Assembly: GCF_031323975.1 (NCBI RefSeq)
Contig: NZ_JAVIWS010000001.1
Location: 620,001-684,000, forward strand
Length of the DNA: 64,000 bases
Direction of reading: 5' to 3'
Source of the DNA: Escherichia ruysiae
GTDB lineage: Bacteria; Pseudomonadota; Gammaproteobacteria; Enterobacterales; Enterobacteriaceae
Every line of letters begins with the position of its first letter. The stretch's first letter is position 1. Below the pieces are notes generated by a model that was not told the DNA's origin, did no database searches, and saw only the letters and a program-made list of their open reading frames with translations. Shown piece after piece: positions 31,587-41,105 of this stretch. The translations under genes and the position numbers were made by a program.

Positions 31587-33266
31587 GTGAACAAAATATT
31601 CTCCTCACATGTGATGCCTTTCCGCGCTCTGATCGACGCTTGCTGGAAAGAAAAATACACTGCCGCACGGTTTACCCGTGACCTGATTGCCGGGATTACC
31701 GTCGGGATTATTGCTATTCCGCTGGCGATGGCGTTGGCAATTGGTAGTGGCGTGGCTCCACAGTACGGTTTATATACCGCTGCTGTTGCAGGGATTGTCA
31801 TTGCTCTGACGGGTGGGTCGCGTTTTAGCGTTTCCGGTCCAACTGCGGCATTTGTGGTAATTCTCTATCCCGTTTCGCAACAGTTTGGACTGGCAGGCCT
31901 GCTGGTTGCGACGTTGTTGTCCGGGATCTTTTTGATCCTGATGGGGCTGGCGCGCTTCGGGCGCCTGATTGAGTATATCCCGGTTTCCGTTACCTTAGGC
32001 TTCACTTCGGGTATCGGGATCACCATCGGTACGATGCAGATTAAAGATTTTCTCGGTCTGCAAATGGCACATGTCCCGGAACATTATCTGCAAAAAGTCG
32101 GCGCATTATTTATGGCGCTGCCCACCATTAATGTGGGTGATGCTGCCATTGGCATTGTGACGCTTGGCATTCTGGTTTTCTGGCCGCGTCTGGGCATTCG
32201 TTTACCAGGTCATCTTCCGGCCTTGCTGGCTGGTTGTGCGGTGATGGGCATTGTTAACCTGCTCGGTGGACACGTTGCTACCATCGGCTCGCAATTCCAC
32301 TACGTTCTGGCCGATGGTTCCCAGGGTAATGGTATTCCGCAACTGCTGCCGCAACTGGTACTGCCGTGGGATCTCCCCGATTCAGAATTCACACTAACCT
32401 GGGATTCTATTCGCACACTGCTGCCTGCGGCATTCTCAATGGCAATGCTCGGCGCAATCGAATCTCTGCTCTGCGCGGTGGTACTGGATGGCATGACCGG
32501 GACGAAACACAAGGCGAACAGCGAACTGGTCGGTCAGGGGCTGGGGAATATCATCGCTCCGTTCTTTGGTGGTATTACCGCTACAGCTGCCATCGCGCGT
32601 TCTGCCGCTAACGTCCGTGCCGGTGCAACTTCCCCTATCTCGGCGGTGATCCACTCTATTCTGGTTATTCTCGCTCTGCTGGTACTGGCACCGCTGCTCT
32701 CCTGGCTGCCGCTTTCCGCCATGGCTGCCCTGCTATTGATGGTGGCGTGGAACATGAGTGAAGCACACAAAGTGGTCGACTTGCTGCGCCATGCGCCGAA
32801 AGATGACATCATCGTCATGCTGCTTTGCATGTCGCTGACCGTGCTGTTTGATATGGTTATTGCCATCAGTGTGGGTATCGTACTGGCATCGCTGCTGTTT
32901 ATGCGCCGTATCGCCCGTATGACTCGTCTGGCACCCGTGGCGGTAGATGTTCCTGAGGATGTACTGGTTCTGCGCGTTATTGGTCCGCTGTTTTTCGCTG
33001 CGGCTGAAGGCTTATTCACCGATCTTGAATCACGTCTGGAAGGCAAACGAATTGTTATTCTGAAGTGGGATGCAGTTCCGGTTCTTGATGCCGGTGGCCT
33101 TGATGCGTTCCAGCGTTTTGTGAAGCGCCTGCCTGAAGGATGTGAACTGCGGGTGTGTAATGTGGAGTTCCAGCCACTGCGCACCATGGCTCGTTCTGGT
33201 ATTCAACCGATCCCTGGACGCCTGGCATTCTTCCCGAATCGCAGCGCAGCAATGGCTGATCTGTAA
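31587..33266 (+). CDS. dauA: C4-dicarboxylate transporter DauA (SLC26/SulP family)
   Basis: DauA (YchM) is an inner-membrane SLC26/SulP transporter, shown in K-12 to take up succinate and other C4-dicarboxylates aerobically at acid pH. The 559 aa protein has about 12-14 helices with [20 protein letters not shown] near residues 45-65 and [14 protein letters not shown] after it. A C-terminal cytoplasmic STAS domain (about 440-550, [18 protein letters not shown]) follows. The start is taken as GTG at 31587; an internal ATG at 31614 gives 550 aa. It is monocistronic. Confidence 0.94.
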   Translation: MNKIFSSHVMPFRALIDACWKEKYTAARFTRDLIAGITVGIIAIPLAMALAIGSGVAPQYGLYTAAVAGIVIALTGGSRFSVSGPTAAFVVILYPVSQQFGLAGLLVATLLSGIFLILMGLARFGRLIEYIPVSVTLGFTSGIGITIGTMQIKDFLGLQMAHVPEHYLQKVGALFMALPTINVGDAAIGIVTLGILVFWPRLGIRLPGHLPALLAGCAVMGIVNLLGGHVATIGSQFHYVLADGSQGNGIPQLLPQLVLPWDLPDSEFTLTWDSIRTLLPAAFSMAMLGAIESLLCAVVLDGMTGTKHKANSELVGQGLGNIIAPFFGGITATAAIARSAANVRAGATSPISAVIHSILVILALLVLAPLLSWLPLSAMAALLLMVAWNMSEAHKVVDLLRHAPKDDIIVMLLCMSLTVLFDMVIAISVGIVLASLLFMRRIARMTRLAPVAVDVPEDVLVLRVIGPLFFAAAEGLFTDLESRLEGKRIVILKWDAVPVLDAGGLDAFQRFVKRLPEGCELRVCNVEFQPLRTMARSGIQPIPGRLAFFPNRSAAMADL

Positions 33267-33280
33267 GAAAGGCATTAAAT

Positions 33281-33308
33281 TGACCAGTCAGCACAAACTG
33301 ACTGGTCA
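33281..33308. terminator. Perfect inverted repeat between dauA and ychH
   Basis: TGACCAGTCAG and CTGACTGGTCA form an 11-base perfect stem with a 6-base loop, 15 bases after the dauA stop and before the convergent ychH stop. It could act on either strand; no strong T tract follows. Confidence 0.5.
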
Positions 33309-33325
33309 GCAAACTGCATTATGCG

Positions 33326-33604
33326 TTAGCTATGACGACGATTATCGTTACGGCGGCAACGTTTGTCATAATGACGAACCCACCAGTAACGGTCGCACAC
33401 CTGTTCATGCCCGCCAACACGGGCACCCGCCAGCCAGAGAATGGCACCGACGAAAATACTCAGCACTGCACCATGTGCGATATACTGGGGCATATTAAAC
33501 TGTGGTAACTGGTTGAGGATTGAATACCCCACGCCGACCACCATGACCACCAGACCCAACCCCATGAGCACGTTACCGAGTAACGAAGCGTTTTTGCGTT
33601 TCAT
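33326..33604 (-). CDS. ychH: YchH, small stress-induced inner-membrane protein
   Basis: A 92 aa protein with two hydrophobic helices (LLGNVLMGLGLVVMVVGVGY and AHGAVLSIFVGAILWLAG) and a very basic, Cys-containing C-terminal tail (CDRYWWVRHYDKRCRRNDNR). In K-12 it is a CRP-regulated, stress-induced membrane protein that affects biofilm; its mechanism is unknown. It is divergent from pth, and a CRP-like site lies about 100 bases upstream of its ATG. The ATG at 33604 is preceded by GGAGGTG. Confidence 0.94.
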   Translation of the reverse strand: MKRKNASLLGNVLMGLGLVVMVVGVGYSILNQLPQFNMPQYIAHGAVLSIFVGAILWLAGARVGGHEQVCDRYWWVRHYDKRCRRNDNRRHS

Positions 33605-33696
33605 GTGTCACCTCCGGAACTTTCTGGGTTGTAACAGGGAATACCCCTCTTCCTTATGTGTAAAGTATAGACAACACCCTGTAGGTTATGTGCGGG

Positions 33697-33712
33697 CGTG
33701 ATCACAATTACA
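33697..33712 (-). promoter_or_regulatory. CRP-like site upstream of ychH
   Basis: CGTGA-TCACAA-TTACA matches the CRP consensus TGTGA-N6-TCACA in 8 of 10 half-site positions. It lies about 100 bases upstream of ychH, reported to be CRP-controlled in K-12. Confidence 0.5.
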
Positions 33713-33880
33713 ACCCTTATTTCAACAAAACTTTACAAATAAACGCCTGAACATCCTGACTTTCTAATAGTTCGCAGAGGCAATTATTATGTTGTCTGCG
33801 TATAAGGTGCTGTTTTTTGTCAAGCGAGGCCACAACCAGTAAACTACGCGCCAGTTATGCACTCACTCAGGACAAAAAAC

Positions 33881-34465
33881 GTGACGATTAAATTGATTGT
33901 CGGCCTGGCGAACCCCGGCGCTGAATACGCCGCAACGCGACACAATGCTGGCGCCTGGTTCGTTGACTTACTGGCGGAGCGTTTGCGCGCTCCCTTGCGC
34001 GAAGAAGCTAAATTCTTTGGTTATACCTCGCGAGTTACCCTTGGAGGCGAAGATATCCGCCTGTTAGTCCCGACCACATTTATGAATCTCAGCGGCAAAG
34101 CCGTCGCGGCGATGGCCAGTTTTTTCCGCATTAATCCGGACGAAATTCTGGTCGCCCACGACGAGCTGGATCTGCCCCCTGGCGTCGCCAAATTTAAGTT
34201 GGGCGGCGGTCATGGTGGTCACAATGGACTGAAAGACATCATCAGTAAATTGGGTAATAACCCTAACTTTCACCGTTTACGCATTGGAATCGGTCATCCG
34301 GGCGATAAAAACAAAGTTGTCGGGTTTGTGTTAGGCAAACCTCCTGTTAGTGAACAGAAGTTAATTGATGAAGCCATCGACGAAGCGGCACGTTGTACTG
34401 AAATGTGGTTTACAGATGGCTTGACCAAAGCAACGAACCGATTGCACGCCTTTAAAGCGCAATAA
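33881..34465 (+). CDS. pth: Peptidyl-tRNA hydrolase
   Basis: Pth cleaves peptidyl-tRNAs that drop off the ribosome, recycling tRNA; it is essential. The 194 aa protein shows [20 protein letters not shown] with the catalytic His at about residue 21, [12 protein letters not shown], and DELDLPPG with the catalytic Asp. The start is GTG at 33881 behind AGGA, giving the K-12 length; an upstream ATG at 33857 is unlikely. It is followed by ychF on the same strand, 116 bases away. Confidence 0.97.
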   Translation: MTIKLIVGLANPGAEYAATRHNAGAWFVDLLAERLRAPLREEAKFFGYTSRVTLGGEDIRLLVPTTFMNLSGKAVAAMASFFRINPDEILVAHDELDLPPGVAKFKLGGGHGGHNGLKDIISKLGNNPNFHRLRIGIGHPGDKNKVVGFVLGKPPVSEQKLIDEAIDEAARCTEMWFTDGLTKATNRLHAFKAQ

Positions 34466-34581
34466 GTCGTTGTCTGCGGCATTTTTGCCGCGTGCCGTGT
34501 ATAATAGGCAGAGTTATTTCCATTTCTACAATCTGTTTACGATAACAGGTTGATTATTAAGATATTAAGGTGATTTAAATC

Positions 34582-35673
34582 ATGGGATTCAAATGCGGTA
34601 TCGTCGGTTTGCCCAACGTCGGGAAATCTACCCTGTTCAACGCGCTGACCAAAGCCGGTATTGAAGCGGCCAACTTTCCATTCTGCACCATCGAGCCGAA
34701 CACAGGCGTTGTGCCAATGCCCGATCCGCGTCTGGATCAACTGGCTGAAATCGTAAAACCGCAGCGTACGCTTCCCACGACCATGGAGTTTGTCGATATC
34801 GCTGGCCTGGTAAAAGGCGCGTCGAAAGGCGAAGGTCTGGGTAACCAGTTCCTGACCAACATCCGTGAAACCGAAGCGATCGGTCACGTTGTTCGCTGCT
34901 TTGAAAATGACAACATCATTCACGTTTCCGGCAAAGTTAACCCGGCAGACGATATTGACGTTATCAATACCGAGCTTGCTCTGGCGGATCTCGACACCTG
35001 TGAACGTGCAATTCACCGGGTACAGAAAAAAGCCAAAGGTGGCGATAAAGACGCGAAAGCCGAGCTGGCGGTACTGGAAAAATGCCTGCCACAACTTGAA
35101 AACGCAGGTATGCTGCGCGCGCTGGATTTAAGCGCAGAAGAAAAAGCTGCTATTCGTTACCTGAGCTTCCTGACGCTGAAACCGACAATGTACATCGCCA
35201 ACGTCAACGAAGACGGTTTTGAAAACAACCCGTATCTGGACCAGGTGCGTGAAATCGCGGCGAAAGAAGGTTCTGTTGTCGTTCCGGTTTGTGCTGCTGT
35301 TGAAGCAGACATTGCCGAACTGGACGACGAAGAACGTGACGAGTTTATGCAGGAACTGGGACTGGAAGAGCCGGGTCTGAACCGTGTGATCCGTGCCGGT
35401 TATAAACTGCTGAACCTGCAAACTTACTTCACCGCAGGGGTGAAAGAAGTGCGCGCATGGACCATTCCGGTTGGTGCAACTGCGCCGCAGGCGGCTGGCA
35501 AAATCCACACCGATTTTGAAAAAGGCTTTATCCGTGCACAAACCATCGCGTTTGAAGATTTCATCACTTACAAAGGTGAACAAGGCGCGAAAGAAGCAGG
35601 CAAAATGCGTGCAGAAGGTAAAGATTACATCGTTAAAGATGGCGATGTGATGAACTTCCTGTTTAACGTTTAA
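34582..35673 (+). CDS. ychF: YchF, ribosome-binding Obg-family ATPase/GTPase
   Basis: YchF (OLA1 homologue) is a cytosolic P-loop NTPase that prefers ATP and binds ribosomes; in E. coli it acts as a negative regulator in the oxidative-stress response. The 363 aa protein has the P-loop [14 protein letters not shown] near residues 8-21 and the switch [21 protein letters not shown] coiled-coil insertion follows near 130-160, then a C-terminal TGS domain ([19 protein letters not shown]). NVNE replaces the canonical NKxD guanine motif, explaining ATP use. It probably shares transcripts with pth. Confidence 0.97.
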   Translation: MGFKCGIVGLPNVGKSTLFNALTKAGIEAANFPFCTIEPNTGVVPMPDPRLDQLAEIVKPQRTLPTTMEFVDIAGLVKGASKGEGLGNQFLTNIRETEAIGHVVRCFENDNIIHVSGKVNPADDIDVINTELALADLDTCERAIHRVQKKAKGGDKDAKAELAVLEKCLPQLENAGMLRALDLSAEEKAAIRYLSFLTLKPTMYIANVNEDGFENNPYLDQVREIAAKEGSVVVPVCAAVEADIAELDDEERDEFMQELGLEEPGLNRVIRAGYKLLNLQTYFTAGVKEVRAWTIPVGATAPQAAGKIHTDFEKGFIRAQTIAFEDFITYKGEQGAKEAGKMRAEGKDYIVKDGDVMNFLFNV

Positions 35674-35718
35674 TACGTTACTACCAGTACTGAAGTCTCC
35701 GTACTGGCGCAAAAAATC

Positions 35719-35758
35719 AGCCATTATGTGTGGATGCACATAATGGCTTTTTTGTTTT
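35719..35758. terminator. ychF terminator, likely bidirectional with dhaR
   Basis: AGCCATTATGTG and CACATAATGGCT form a perfect 12-base stem with T runs beyond on the plus strand and A runs before it, so it can end both ychF and the convergent dhaR. Confidence 0.8.
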
Positions 35759-35764
35759 TGTCGA

Positions 35765-37684
35765 TCATCCCCGACGCTTAAACTGACCCGCATCAATGCC
35801 ATATTGTTTCATTTTTCGCCAAAGCGTGGTGCGACCAATTCCAAGTAACGCCGACATTTCCAGAATACGCCCACCTGTCACCTGGGCGGCGTTAATAATC
35901 GCTTCTTTTTCGACTTCCGCAAATGACAGACTGGTGGAAAGACGCGTGGCGCTGATATCTTCTGTCGCCTGTTCGGTAAACAGATGCTCAGGCAAATCAC
36001 TGACGTGAATGCGTCCGTTGTCACTGCTTAGCGCAAGGTTCTCAATGACGCTATACAGTTCAAAATCATTACCGGGCCATGCGCAGGAGACCAAACGAGC
36101 AAGCGCATCGTCATCAATCTTTAATCGGGTTGAGAAGCGTTTTTCGAGATTACGTAATTTATTATTCACCAGCGCCGGAATACTGCCGCGCCGCATACGC
36201 AGAGGTGGGATGGTAATTTCAAATGCATGGAGGGCGTAATAAAGCTGGCGACTAAAGCGATTTTGTTCCACCAGCATTGCCAGATCTGCGGTCGTCGTGG
36301 CAATCACTTTGACATCAATCGGGATTAAACGCCGCGCATCCAACCGCGTGATAACGCCCTGCTTGATGACCTGAAGCAATGCTGACTGTAACTCCACCGC
36401 CAGATACTCAATCTTTTCGAGAAACAGCGTGCCGCCGTGTGCCAGTTCCAGACGACTCAAACGACCATTTTTATTCTCCGTGCGATCGCCGCCAATAAAC
36501 TCTTCCACCAGCGTCGCATCACCATATAACTCGCAATTGACGGCGATATAGGGACCTGCAGCGCGTTCGCTTTCATTATGAATCGCCTGACTTAACAGAG
36601 CCTTACCAACGCCTTCTTCTCCACAAAGTAACACCGGAAAACTGCTGCGCGCCGCCTGACGACCAAAATGAATCAAGCGACGGGTTTGCGGATCATCCTG
36701 TGGCATATGAGCAAAAGTATGACTAACTTTGCCTAATTGACTGGTCATCAATTGCCGCATCTGCTCCACCGGATGCAGCAGCAGAATAAAGCTGGTTCCC
36801 TGGGGTTCAATTATCGGTTTAAGGGTAATGACCGCATCAATAAACTGGTGCTGACTTTCAAAGGTCGCTTCCACATGTTTGAGCGGATGTGCCTGTTTTA
36901 TTGCCTGTTGCAGCACGGCAGGTAACGTTAACAGTTCCGTGATTGCTCTTCCCTGGCTGGCCGTTGCGTCCAGACGCAAAACACGCGCCGCCTGAGCATT
37001 AATAAATTGCAGATTACCCTGCTCGTCCCAGCTAATCACGCCATCGTCCATACTTTCTAACAGAGCGTTACGTTGATTTAAATGCCGATTAGTTTCAGCC
37101 AGCAAACTGTCCGTTAGCAGTAAGTTTCCCACCTCGCGAGCAATTGCCAGCGTCAACGGCAAATCGGCTGCTGTCGATTGTTCCGCTGGACACGCCAGGG
37201 CTATCGTCCCGGTCAATCGCCCCTTGCTGTCAAACAGCGGCGTTGCACAAAATGCCCATTTCCAGAGCGCCTGTTTAAAATGTTGATCGGCTATCGTTTT
37301 CACCGCCTGACCAGAGATAGCCGCTAACGATAGCGCACAAGTACCGATGATTCCTTCGGCGCAATAAGTGCCGTCATTAAATCCCAACGCACTAAGCTGC
37401 TCCATAGTCTGCGGATCACCATAACGGCTAAGGATGCAGGCAGTTTCATCGAGAATAAGCAAAACGCACGCTCGTGGCGCCATATATTCCAGGGCATCTT
37501 CCAGCGCCGCCTGCCCGAGTGTCAGCATCGCCTTTTTACGCCGACAGATGGTAGCAAATGTCACGCCCTGGGCCTGGTGCGGTACGCTCCACGACTCCCG
37601 TTTCATCAGTTTGCGGCATCGCTCCCAGGATGCTGCAATCCAGGGGGCGTTAGCCTGGTCATCGTTGTGAAAACCGCCTCTCAT
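35765..37684 (-). CDS. dhaR: DhaR, activator of the dhaKLM operon
   Basis: DhaR activates dhaKLM. In K-12 DhaK and DhaL bind it as antagonistic co-regulators depending on dihydroxyacetone. The 639 aa protein has an N-terminal GAF-like region, a PAS domain (about 200-310), an AAA+ enhancer-binding-type domain and a Fis-type HTH at the C terminus (MSALLGIGRTTLWRKMKQYG). The AAA+ part has a degenerate Walker A (GEEGVGKALL) and no GAFTGA loop, so it should not work with sigma-54. Start at 37684 (MRGGFHND). Divergent from dhaK, with two palindromes between them. Confidence 0.96.
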   Translation of the reverse strand: MRGGFHNDDQANAPWIAASWERCRKLMKRESWSVPHQAQGVTFATICRRKKAMLTLGQAALEDALEYMAPRACVLLILDETACILSRYGDPQTMEQLSALGFNDGTYCAEGIIGTCALSLAAISGQAVKTIADQHFKQALWKWAFCATPLFDSKGRLTGTIALACPAEQSTAADLPLTLAIAREVGNLLLTDSLLAETNRHLNQRNALLESMDDGVISWDEQGNLQFINAQAARVLRLDATASQGRAITELLTLPAVLQQAIKQAHPLKHVEATFESQHQFIDAVITLKPIIEPQGTSFILLLHPVEQMRQLMTSQLGKVSHTFAHMPQDDPQTRRLIHFGRQAARSSFPVLLCGEEGVGKALLSQAIHNESERAAGPYIAVNCELYGDATLVEEFIGGDRTENKNGRLSRLELAHGGTLFLEKIEYLAVELQSALLQVIKQGVITRLDARRLIPIDVKVIATTTADLAMLVEQNRFSRQLYYALHAFEITIPPLRMRRGSIPALVNNKLRNLEKRFSTRLKIDDDALARLVSCAWPGNDFELYSVIENLALSSDNGRIHVSDLPEHLFTEQATEDISATRLSTSLSFAEVEKEAIINAAQVTGGRILEMSALLGIGRTTLWRKMKQYGIDAGQFKRRG

Positions 37685-37745
37685 ATTCCGCTCACTTCTG
37701 GCAAAAGGTGTTCTGACTCGCAATTTTAAGTATCAGGGCATTCTT

Positions 37746-37795
37746 ATGTTCCATAATGGAACATTTATTAAAACATATGTTTCAGCATGAAACAT
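37746..37795. promoter_or_regulatory. Two tandem palindromes in the dhaR-dhaK intergenic region
   Basis: ATGTTCCAT-A-ATGGAACAT at 37746-37764 and ATGTTTCA-GCA-TGAAACAT at 37777-37795 are both perfect 19-base palindromes sharing the arms ATGTTyCA/TGrAACAT. Their centres are 31 bases apart, about three helical turns. They are the natural candidates for DhaR dimers controlling dhaKLM and dhaR itself. Assignment to DhaR is inference from position. Confidence 0.7.
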
Positions 37796-37910
37796 AATTT
37801 GTATGAATTTTCTTTTCCCAAGTCTGATGCACAATGGATTCATCGGCAGTCAGTGGTCGCCGTGTCGTTGAACATCATCCATGCCCTACGATAATTGCTG
37901 GAGCAAGATA

Positions 37911-38981
37911 ATGAAAAAATTGATCAATGATGTGCAAGACGTACTGAACGAACAACTGGCAGGGCTGGCGAAAGCGCATCCTTCGCTGACATTGCATCAG
38001 GATCCGCTGTACGTCACACGAGCTGATGCACCGGTTGCCGGAAAAGTCGCCCTGCTGTCAGGCGGCGGCAGCGGACACGAACCAATGCACTGCGGTTATA
38101 TCGGTCAGGGGATGCTTTCGGGGGCGTGTCCGGGCGAAATTTTCACTTCACCTACCCCCGATAAAATCTTTGAATGCGCCATGCAGATTGATGGCGGCGA
38201 AGGCGTACTGCTGATCATCAAAAATTACACCGGCGATATTCTTAACTTCGAAACAGCAACCGAATTACTCCATGACAGCGGCGTAAAAGTGACCACGGTG
38301 GTCATTGATGACGACGTCGCGGTGAAAGACAGTCTTTATACCGCCGGGCGGCGCGGTGTTGCCAATACGGTGTTAATAGAAAAACTTGTGGGTGCGGCGG
38401 CAGAACGTGGCGACTCACTGGATGCCTGTGCGGAACTGGGGCGTAAGCTGAATAATCAGGGTCACTCAATTGGTATCGCTCTCGGTGCCTGTACCGTTCC
38501 AGCCGCTGGCAAACCCTCATTTACGCTGGCAGATAATGAGATGGAGTTTGGCGTCGGCATTCATGGCGAGCCGGGTATCGATCGTCGCCCCTTCTCTTCC
38601 CTTGATCAAACCGTCGATGAAATGTTCGACACGCTGCTGGAAAATGGCACATATCATCGCACACTGCGCTTCTGGAATTATCAACAAGGAAACTGGCAGG
38701 AAGAGATTCAAACCAAACAGCAGCTACAGTCTGGCGATCGGGTGATTGCGCTGGTCAACAATCTTGGCGCCACACCACTTTCTGAGCTTTACGGCGTCTA
38801 TAACCGTCTGACTACGCGTTGTCAGCAAGCGGGTCTGACTATCGAACGCAATTTAATCGGCGCGTATTGCACTTCACTGGATATGACCGGTTTTTCCATC
38901 ACCTTACTGAAGGTTGATGACGAAACGTTGGCGTTATGGGATGCCCCAGTCCACACCCCGGCGCTGAACTGGGGTAAATAA
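37911..38981 (+). CDS. dhaK: Dihydroxyacetone kinase, DHA-binding subunit
   Basis: DhaK covalently holds dihydroxyacetone as a hemiaminal on a His for phosphorylation by DhaL-ATP. The 356 aa protein has LLSGGGSGHEPMHCGYIGQG near residues 48-67 and the substrate His in VGIHGEPGIDRR near 218. The start is the ATG at 37911 (MKKLINDVQ), preceded by TGGAGC; an upstream start at 37881 would add ten residues. It is first in dhaKLM, 10 bases ahead of dhaL. Dihydroxyacetone phosphate enters glycolysis. Confidence 0.97.
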   Translation: MKKLINDVQDVLNEQLAGLAKAHPSLTLHQDPLYVTRADAPVAGKVALLSGGGSGHEPMHCGYIGQGMLSGACPGEIFTSPTPDKIFECAMQIDGGEGVLLIIKNYTGDILNFETATELLHDSGVKVTTVVIDDDVAVKDSLYTAGRRGVANTVLIEKLVGAAAERGDSLDACAELGRKLNNQGHSIGIALGACTVPAAGKPSFTLADNEMEFGVGIHGEPGIDRRPFSSLDQTVDEMFDTLLENGTYHRTLRFWNYQQGNWQEEIQTKQQLQSGDRVIALVNNLGATPLSELYGVYNRLTTRCQQAGLTIERNLIGAYCTSLDMTGFSITLLKVDDETLALWDAPVHTPALNWGK

Positions 38982-38991
38982 GGAGATAACG

Positions 38992-39624
38992 ATGTCACTG
39001 AGCAGAACTCAAATTGTTAACTGGCTTACTCGCTGTGGAGAAATCTTCAGCAAAGAGAGCGATTATCTTACCGGGCTGGATCGTGAAATTGGCGACGCTG
39101 ACCACGGGCTAAATATGAATCGAGGATTTAGCAAAGTGGTGGAAAAACTACCCGCCATTGAGGACAAGGATATTGGTTTCATCCTCAAAAATACCGGTAT
39201 GACACTGCTTTCCAGCGTCGGTGGAGCCAGTGGTCCGCTATTCGGTACATTCTTTATTCGCGCCGCGCAGGCGACTCAGGCGCGCCAGAGCCTGACGCTG
39301 GAAGAGCTTTATCAGATGTTTCGCGATGGTGTGGACGGCGTAATCAGTCGGGGGAAAGCCGAACCTGGCGATAAAACCATGTGCGATGTCTGGGAACCAG
39401 TGGTTGAGTCGTTACGCCAGTCCAGCGAGCAAAATCTCTCTGTTCCGGCTGCGCTCGACGCAGCCAGCAGTGTCGCTGAATCCGCTGCACAAAGCACGAT
39501 TACGATGCAAGCTCGCAAAGGCCGTGCCAGTTATCTCGGCGAACGCAGTATTGGTCACCAGGATCCTGGCGCGACCTCCGTGATGTTTATGATGCAAATG
39601 CTGGCGTTAGCCGCGAAAGAGTAA
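38992..39624 (+). CDS. dhaL: Dihydroxyacetone kinase, ADP-binding subunit
   Basis: DhaL holds a tightly bound ADP as a cofactor, which is rephosphorylated by DhaM and then phosphorylates DHA on DhaK. The 210 aa helical-barrel protein has the magnesium-binding Asp triad in GLDREIGDADHGLNMNRG (D30, D35, D37) and SSVGGASGPLFGTFF for nucleotide phosphates. It also acts on DhaR as co-activator in K-12. Ten bases from each neighbour, with its own AAGGAGA site. Confidence 0.97.
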   Translation: MSLSRTQIVNWLTRCGEIFSKESDYLTGLDREIGDADHGLNMNRGFSKVVEKLPAIEDKDIGFILKNTGMTLLSSVGGASGPLFGTFFIRAAQATQARQSLTLEELYQMFRDGVDGVISRGKAEPGDKTMCDVWEPVVESLRQSSEQNLSVPAALDAASSVAESAAQSTITMQARKGRASYLGERSIGHQDPGATSVMFMMQMLALAAKE

Positions 39625-39634
39625 GGAATTGGTG

Positions 39635-41053
39635 ATGGTAAACCTGGTCATAGTTTCACATAGCGCCCGGCTGGGTGAAGGTGTCGGTGAATTAGCCCGT
39701 CAGATGTTAATGAGCGATAGTTGTAAAATCGCCATTGCCGCTGGGATTGATGACCCGCAAAATCCCATTGGTACTGATGCCGTCAAAGTGATGGAAGCCA
39801 TCGAATCCGTTGCTGATGCCGACCATGTGCTGGTTATGATGGACATGGGGAGCGCGTTATTGAGTGCAGAAACCGCTCTGGAATTGCTGGCGCCAGAGAT
39901 CGCCGCAAAAGTACGTTTGTGCGCAGCGCCATTGGTCGAAGGAACTCTGGCGGCAACAGTTAGCGCGGCATCAGGTGCCGATATCGACAAAGTTATTTAT
40001 GATGCTATGTCTGCGCTGGAAGCCAAACGCGAACAACTGGGTTTACCGTCATCCGCCAGTGAGATATCTGACACATGCCCGCCGCACGATGAAGAAGCCC
40101 GTTCCCTGGCTGTGGTGATTAAAAACCGTAACGGCCTCCACGTGCGCCCGGCCTCTCGACTGGTCTATACCTTATCGGTATTTAATGCAGACATGTTACT
40201 GGAGAAAAACGGCAAATGCGTCACGCCGGAAAGTATTAACCAGATTGCGCTATTACAAGTCCGCTATAACGATACTCTGCGCCTGATTGTGAAAGGGCCA
40301 GAAGCTGAAGAGGCGCTGGCCGCTTTCCGCCAGTTGGCTGAAGATAACTTTGGTGAAACAGAAGATATTACGCCGCCAACGCTGCACCAGGTTAATCCTG
40401 TTACGGGGAAAGCCTTTTATTATCAACCCGTTTTATGCGCCGTACAGGCGAAATCAGTCCTTACGGTGGAACAAGAACAGGAACGATTACGCCAGGCAAT
40501 TGATTTTACGTTGTTAGACCTGATGACGTTAACGGCAAAGGCAGAAGCAAGCGGGCTTAACGATATCGCCGCGATCTTTTCCGGTCACCATACTCTGTTA
40601 GACGATCCTGAACTGCTGGCAGCAGCAAGCGAACTTCTTCTGCATGAACATTGCACCGCAGAGTATGCCTGGCAGCAGGTTCTTAAAGAACTTAGCCAGC
40701 AATATCAGCAGATTGATGATGAATATCTGCAGGCGCGCTATATCGATGTGGATGATCTTCTGCATCGCACCCTGCTCCATCTGACACAGACAAAAGAAGA
40801 ACTACCGCAATTTAGCGCACCAACCATTTTGCTGGCAGAGAACATTTACCCCTCCACCGTGCTGCAACTGGATCCGACGGTCGTTAAAGGCATCTGCCTT
40901 AGTGCCGGAAGTCCGGTATCCCATAGCGCCTTAATTGCCCGTGAACTGGGTATTGGCTGGGTTTGCTTACAGGGTGAAAAACTGTACGCGGTACAACCTG
41001 AAGAGACGTTAACTCTGGACGTTAAAACACAACGTTTTAGCCATGATGGCTAA
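39635..41053 (+). CDS. dhaM: Dihydroxyacetone kinase phosphotransfer subunit DhaM
   Basis: DhaM links the kinase to the PEP phosphotransferase system, receiving phosphate from EI and HPr and passing it to DhaL-ADP. The 472 aa protein is a three-part fusion. An EIIA-Man-like domain (1-~135) has the active His9 in IVSHSARLGEG. An HPr-like domain has NGLHVRPAS near 169. A truncated EI-like domain (about 260-472) has GSPVSHSALIARELG near 430. The ATG at 39635 follows AAGGA. It shows visible divergence from K-12 in linkers. Last gene of dhaKLM. Confidence 0.96.
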   Translation: MVNLVIVSHSARLGEGVGELARQMLMSDSCKIAIAAGIDDPQNPIGTDAVKVMEAIESVADADHVLVMMDMGSALLSAETALELLAPEIAAKVRLCAAPLVEGTLAATVSAASGADIDKVIYDAMSALEAKREQLGLPSSASEISDTCPPHDEEARSLAVVIKNRNGLHVRPASRLVYTLSVFNADMLLEKNGKCVTPESINQIALLQVRYNDTLRLIVKGPEAEEALAAFRQLAEDNFGETEDITPPTLHQVNPVTGKAFYYQPVLCAVQAKSVLTVEQEQERLRQAIDFTLLDLMTLTAKAEASGLNDIAAIFSGHHTLLDDPELLAAASELLLHEHCTAEYAWQQVLKELSQQYQQIDDEYLQARYIDVDDLLHRTLLHLTQTKEELPQFSAPTILLAENIYPSTVLQLDPTVVKGICLSAGSPVSHSALIARELGIGWVCLQGEKLYAVQPEETLTLDVKTQRFSHDG

Positions 41054-41061
41054 ACCAGTGT

Positions 41062-41090
41062 CCGGATGGCGTCGTTACGATGCCATCCGG
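41062..41090. repeat. REP-like hairpin between dhaM and the GPH transporter
   Basis: CCGGATGGC and GCCATCCGG form a 9-base stem with an 11-base loop between two convergent genes. The CCGGATG core resembles a REP unit. It could serve as a transcript end for both genes. Confidence 0.55.
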
Positions 41091-41105
41091 GAAAGCCTTA
41101 CGCTA

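Noticed and set aside
37800..37910. A sigma-54 promoter for dhaKLM, suggested by the enhancer-binding look of DhaR
   Set aside because: No good TGGCAC-N5-TTGC element is present and DhaR lacks the GAFTGA loop, so sigma-70 activation is more likely.
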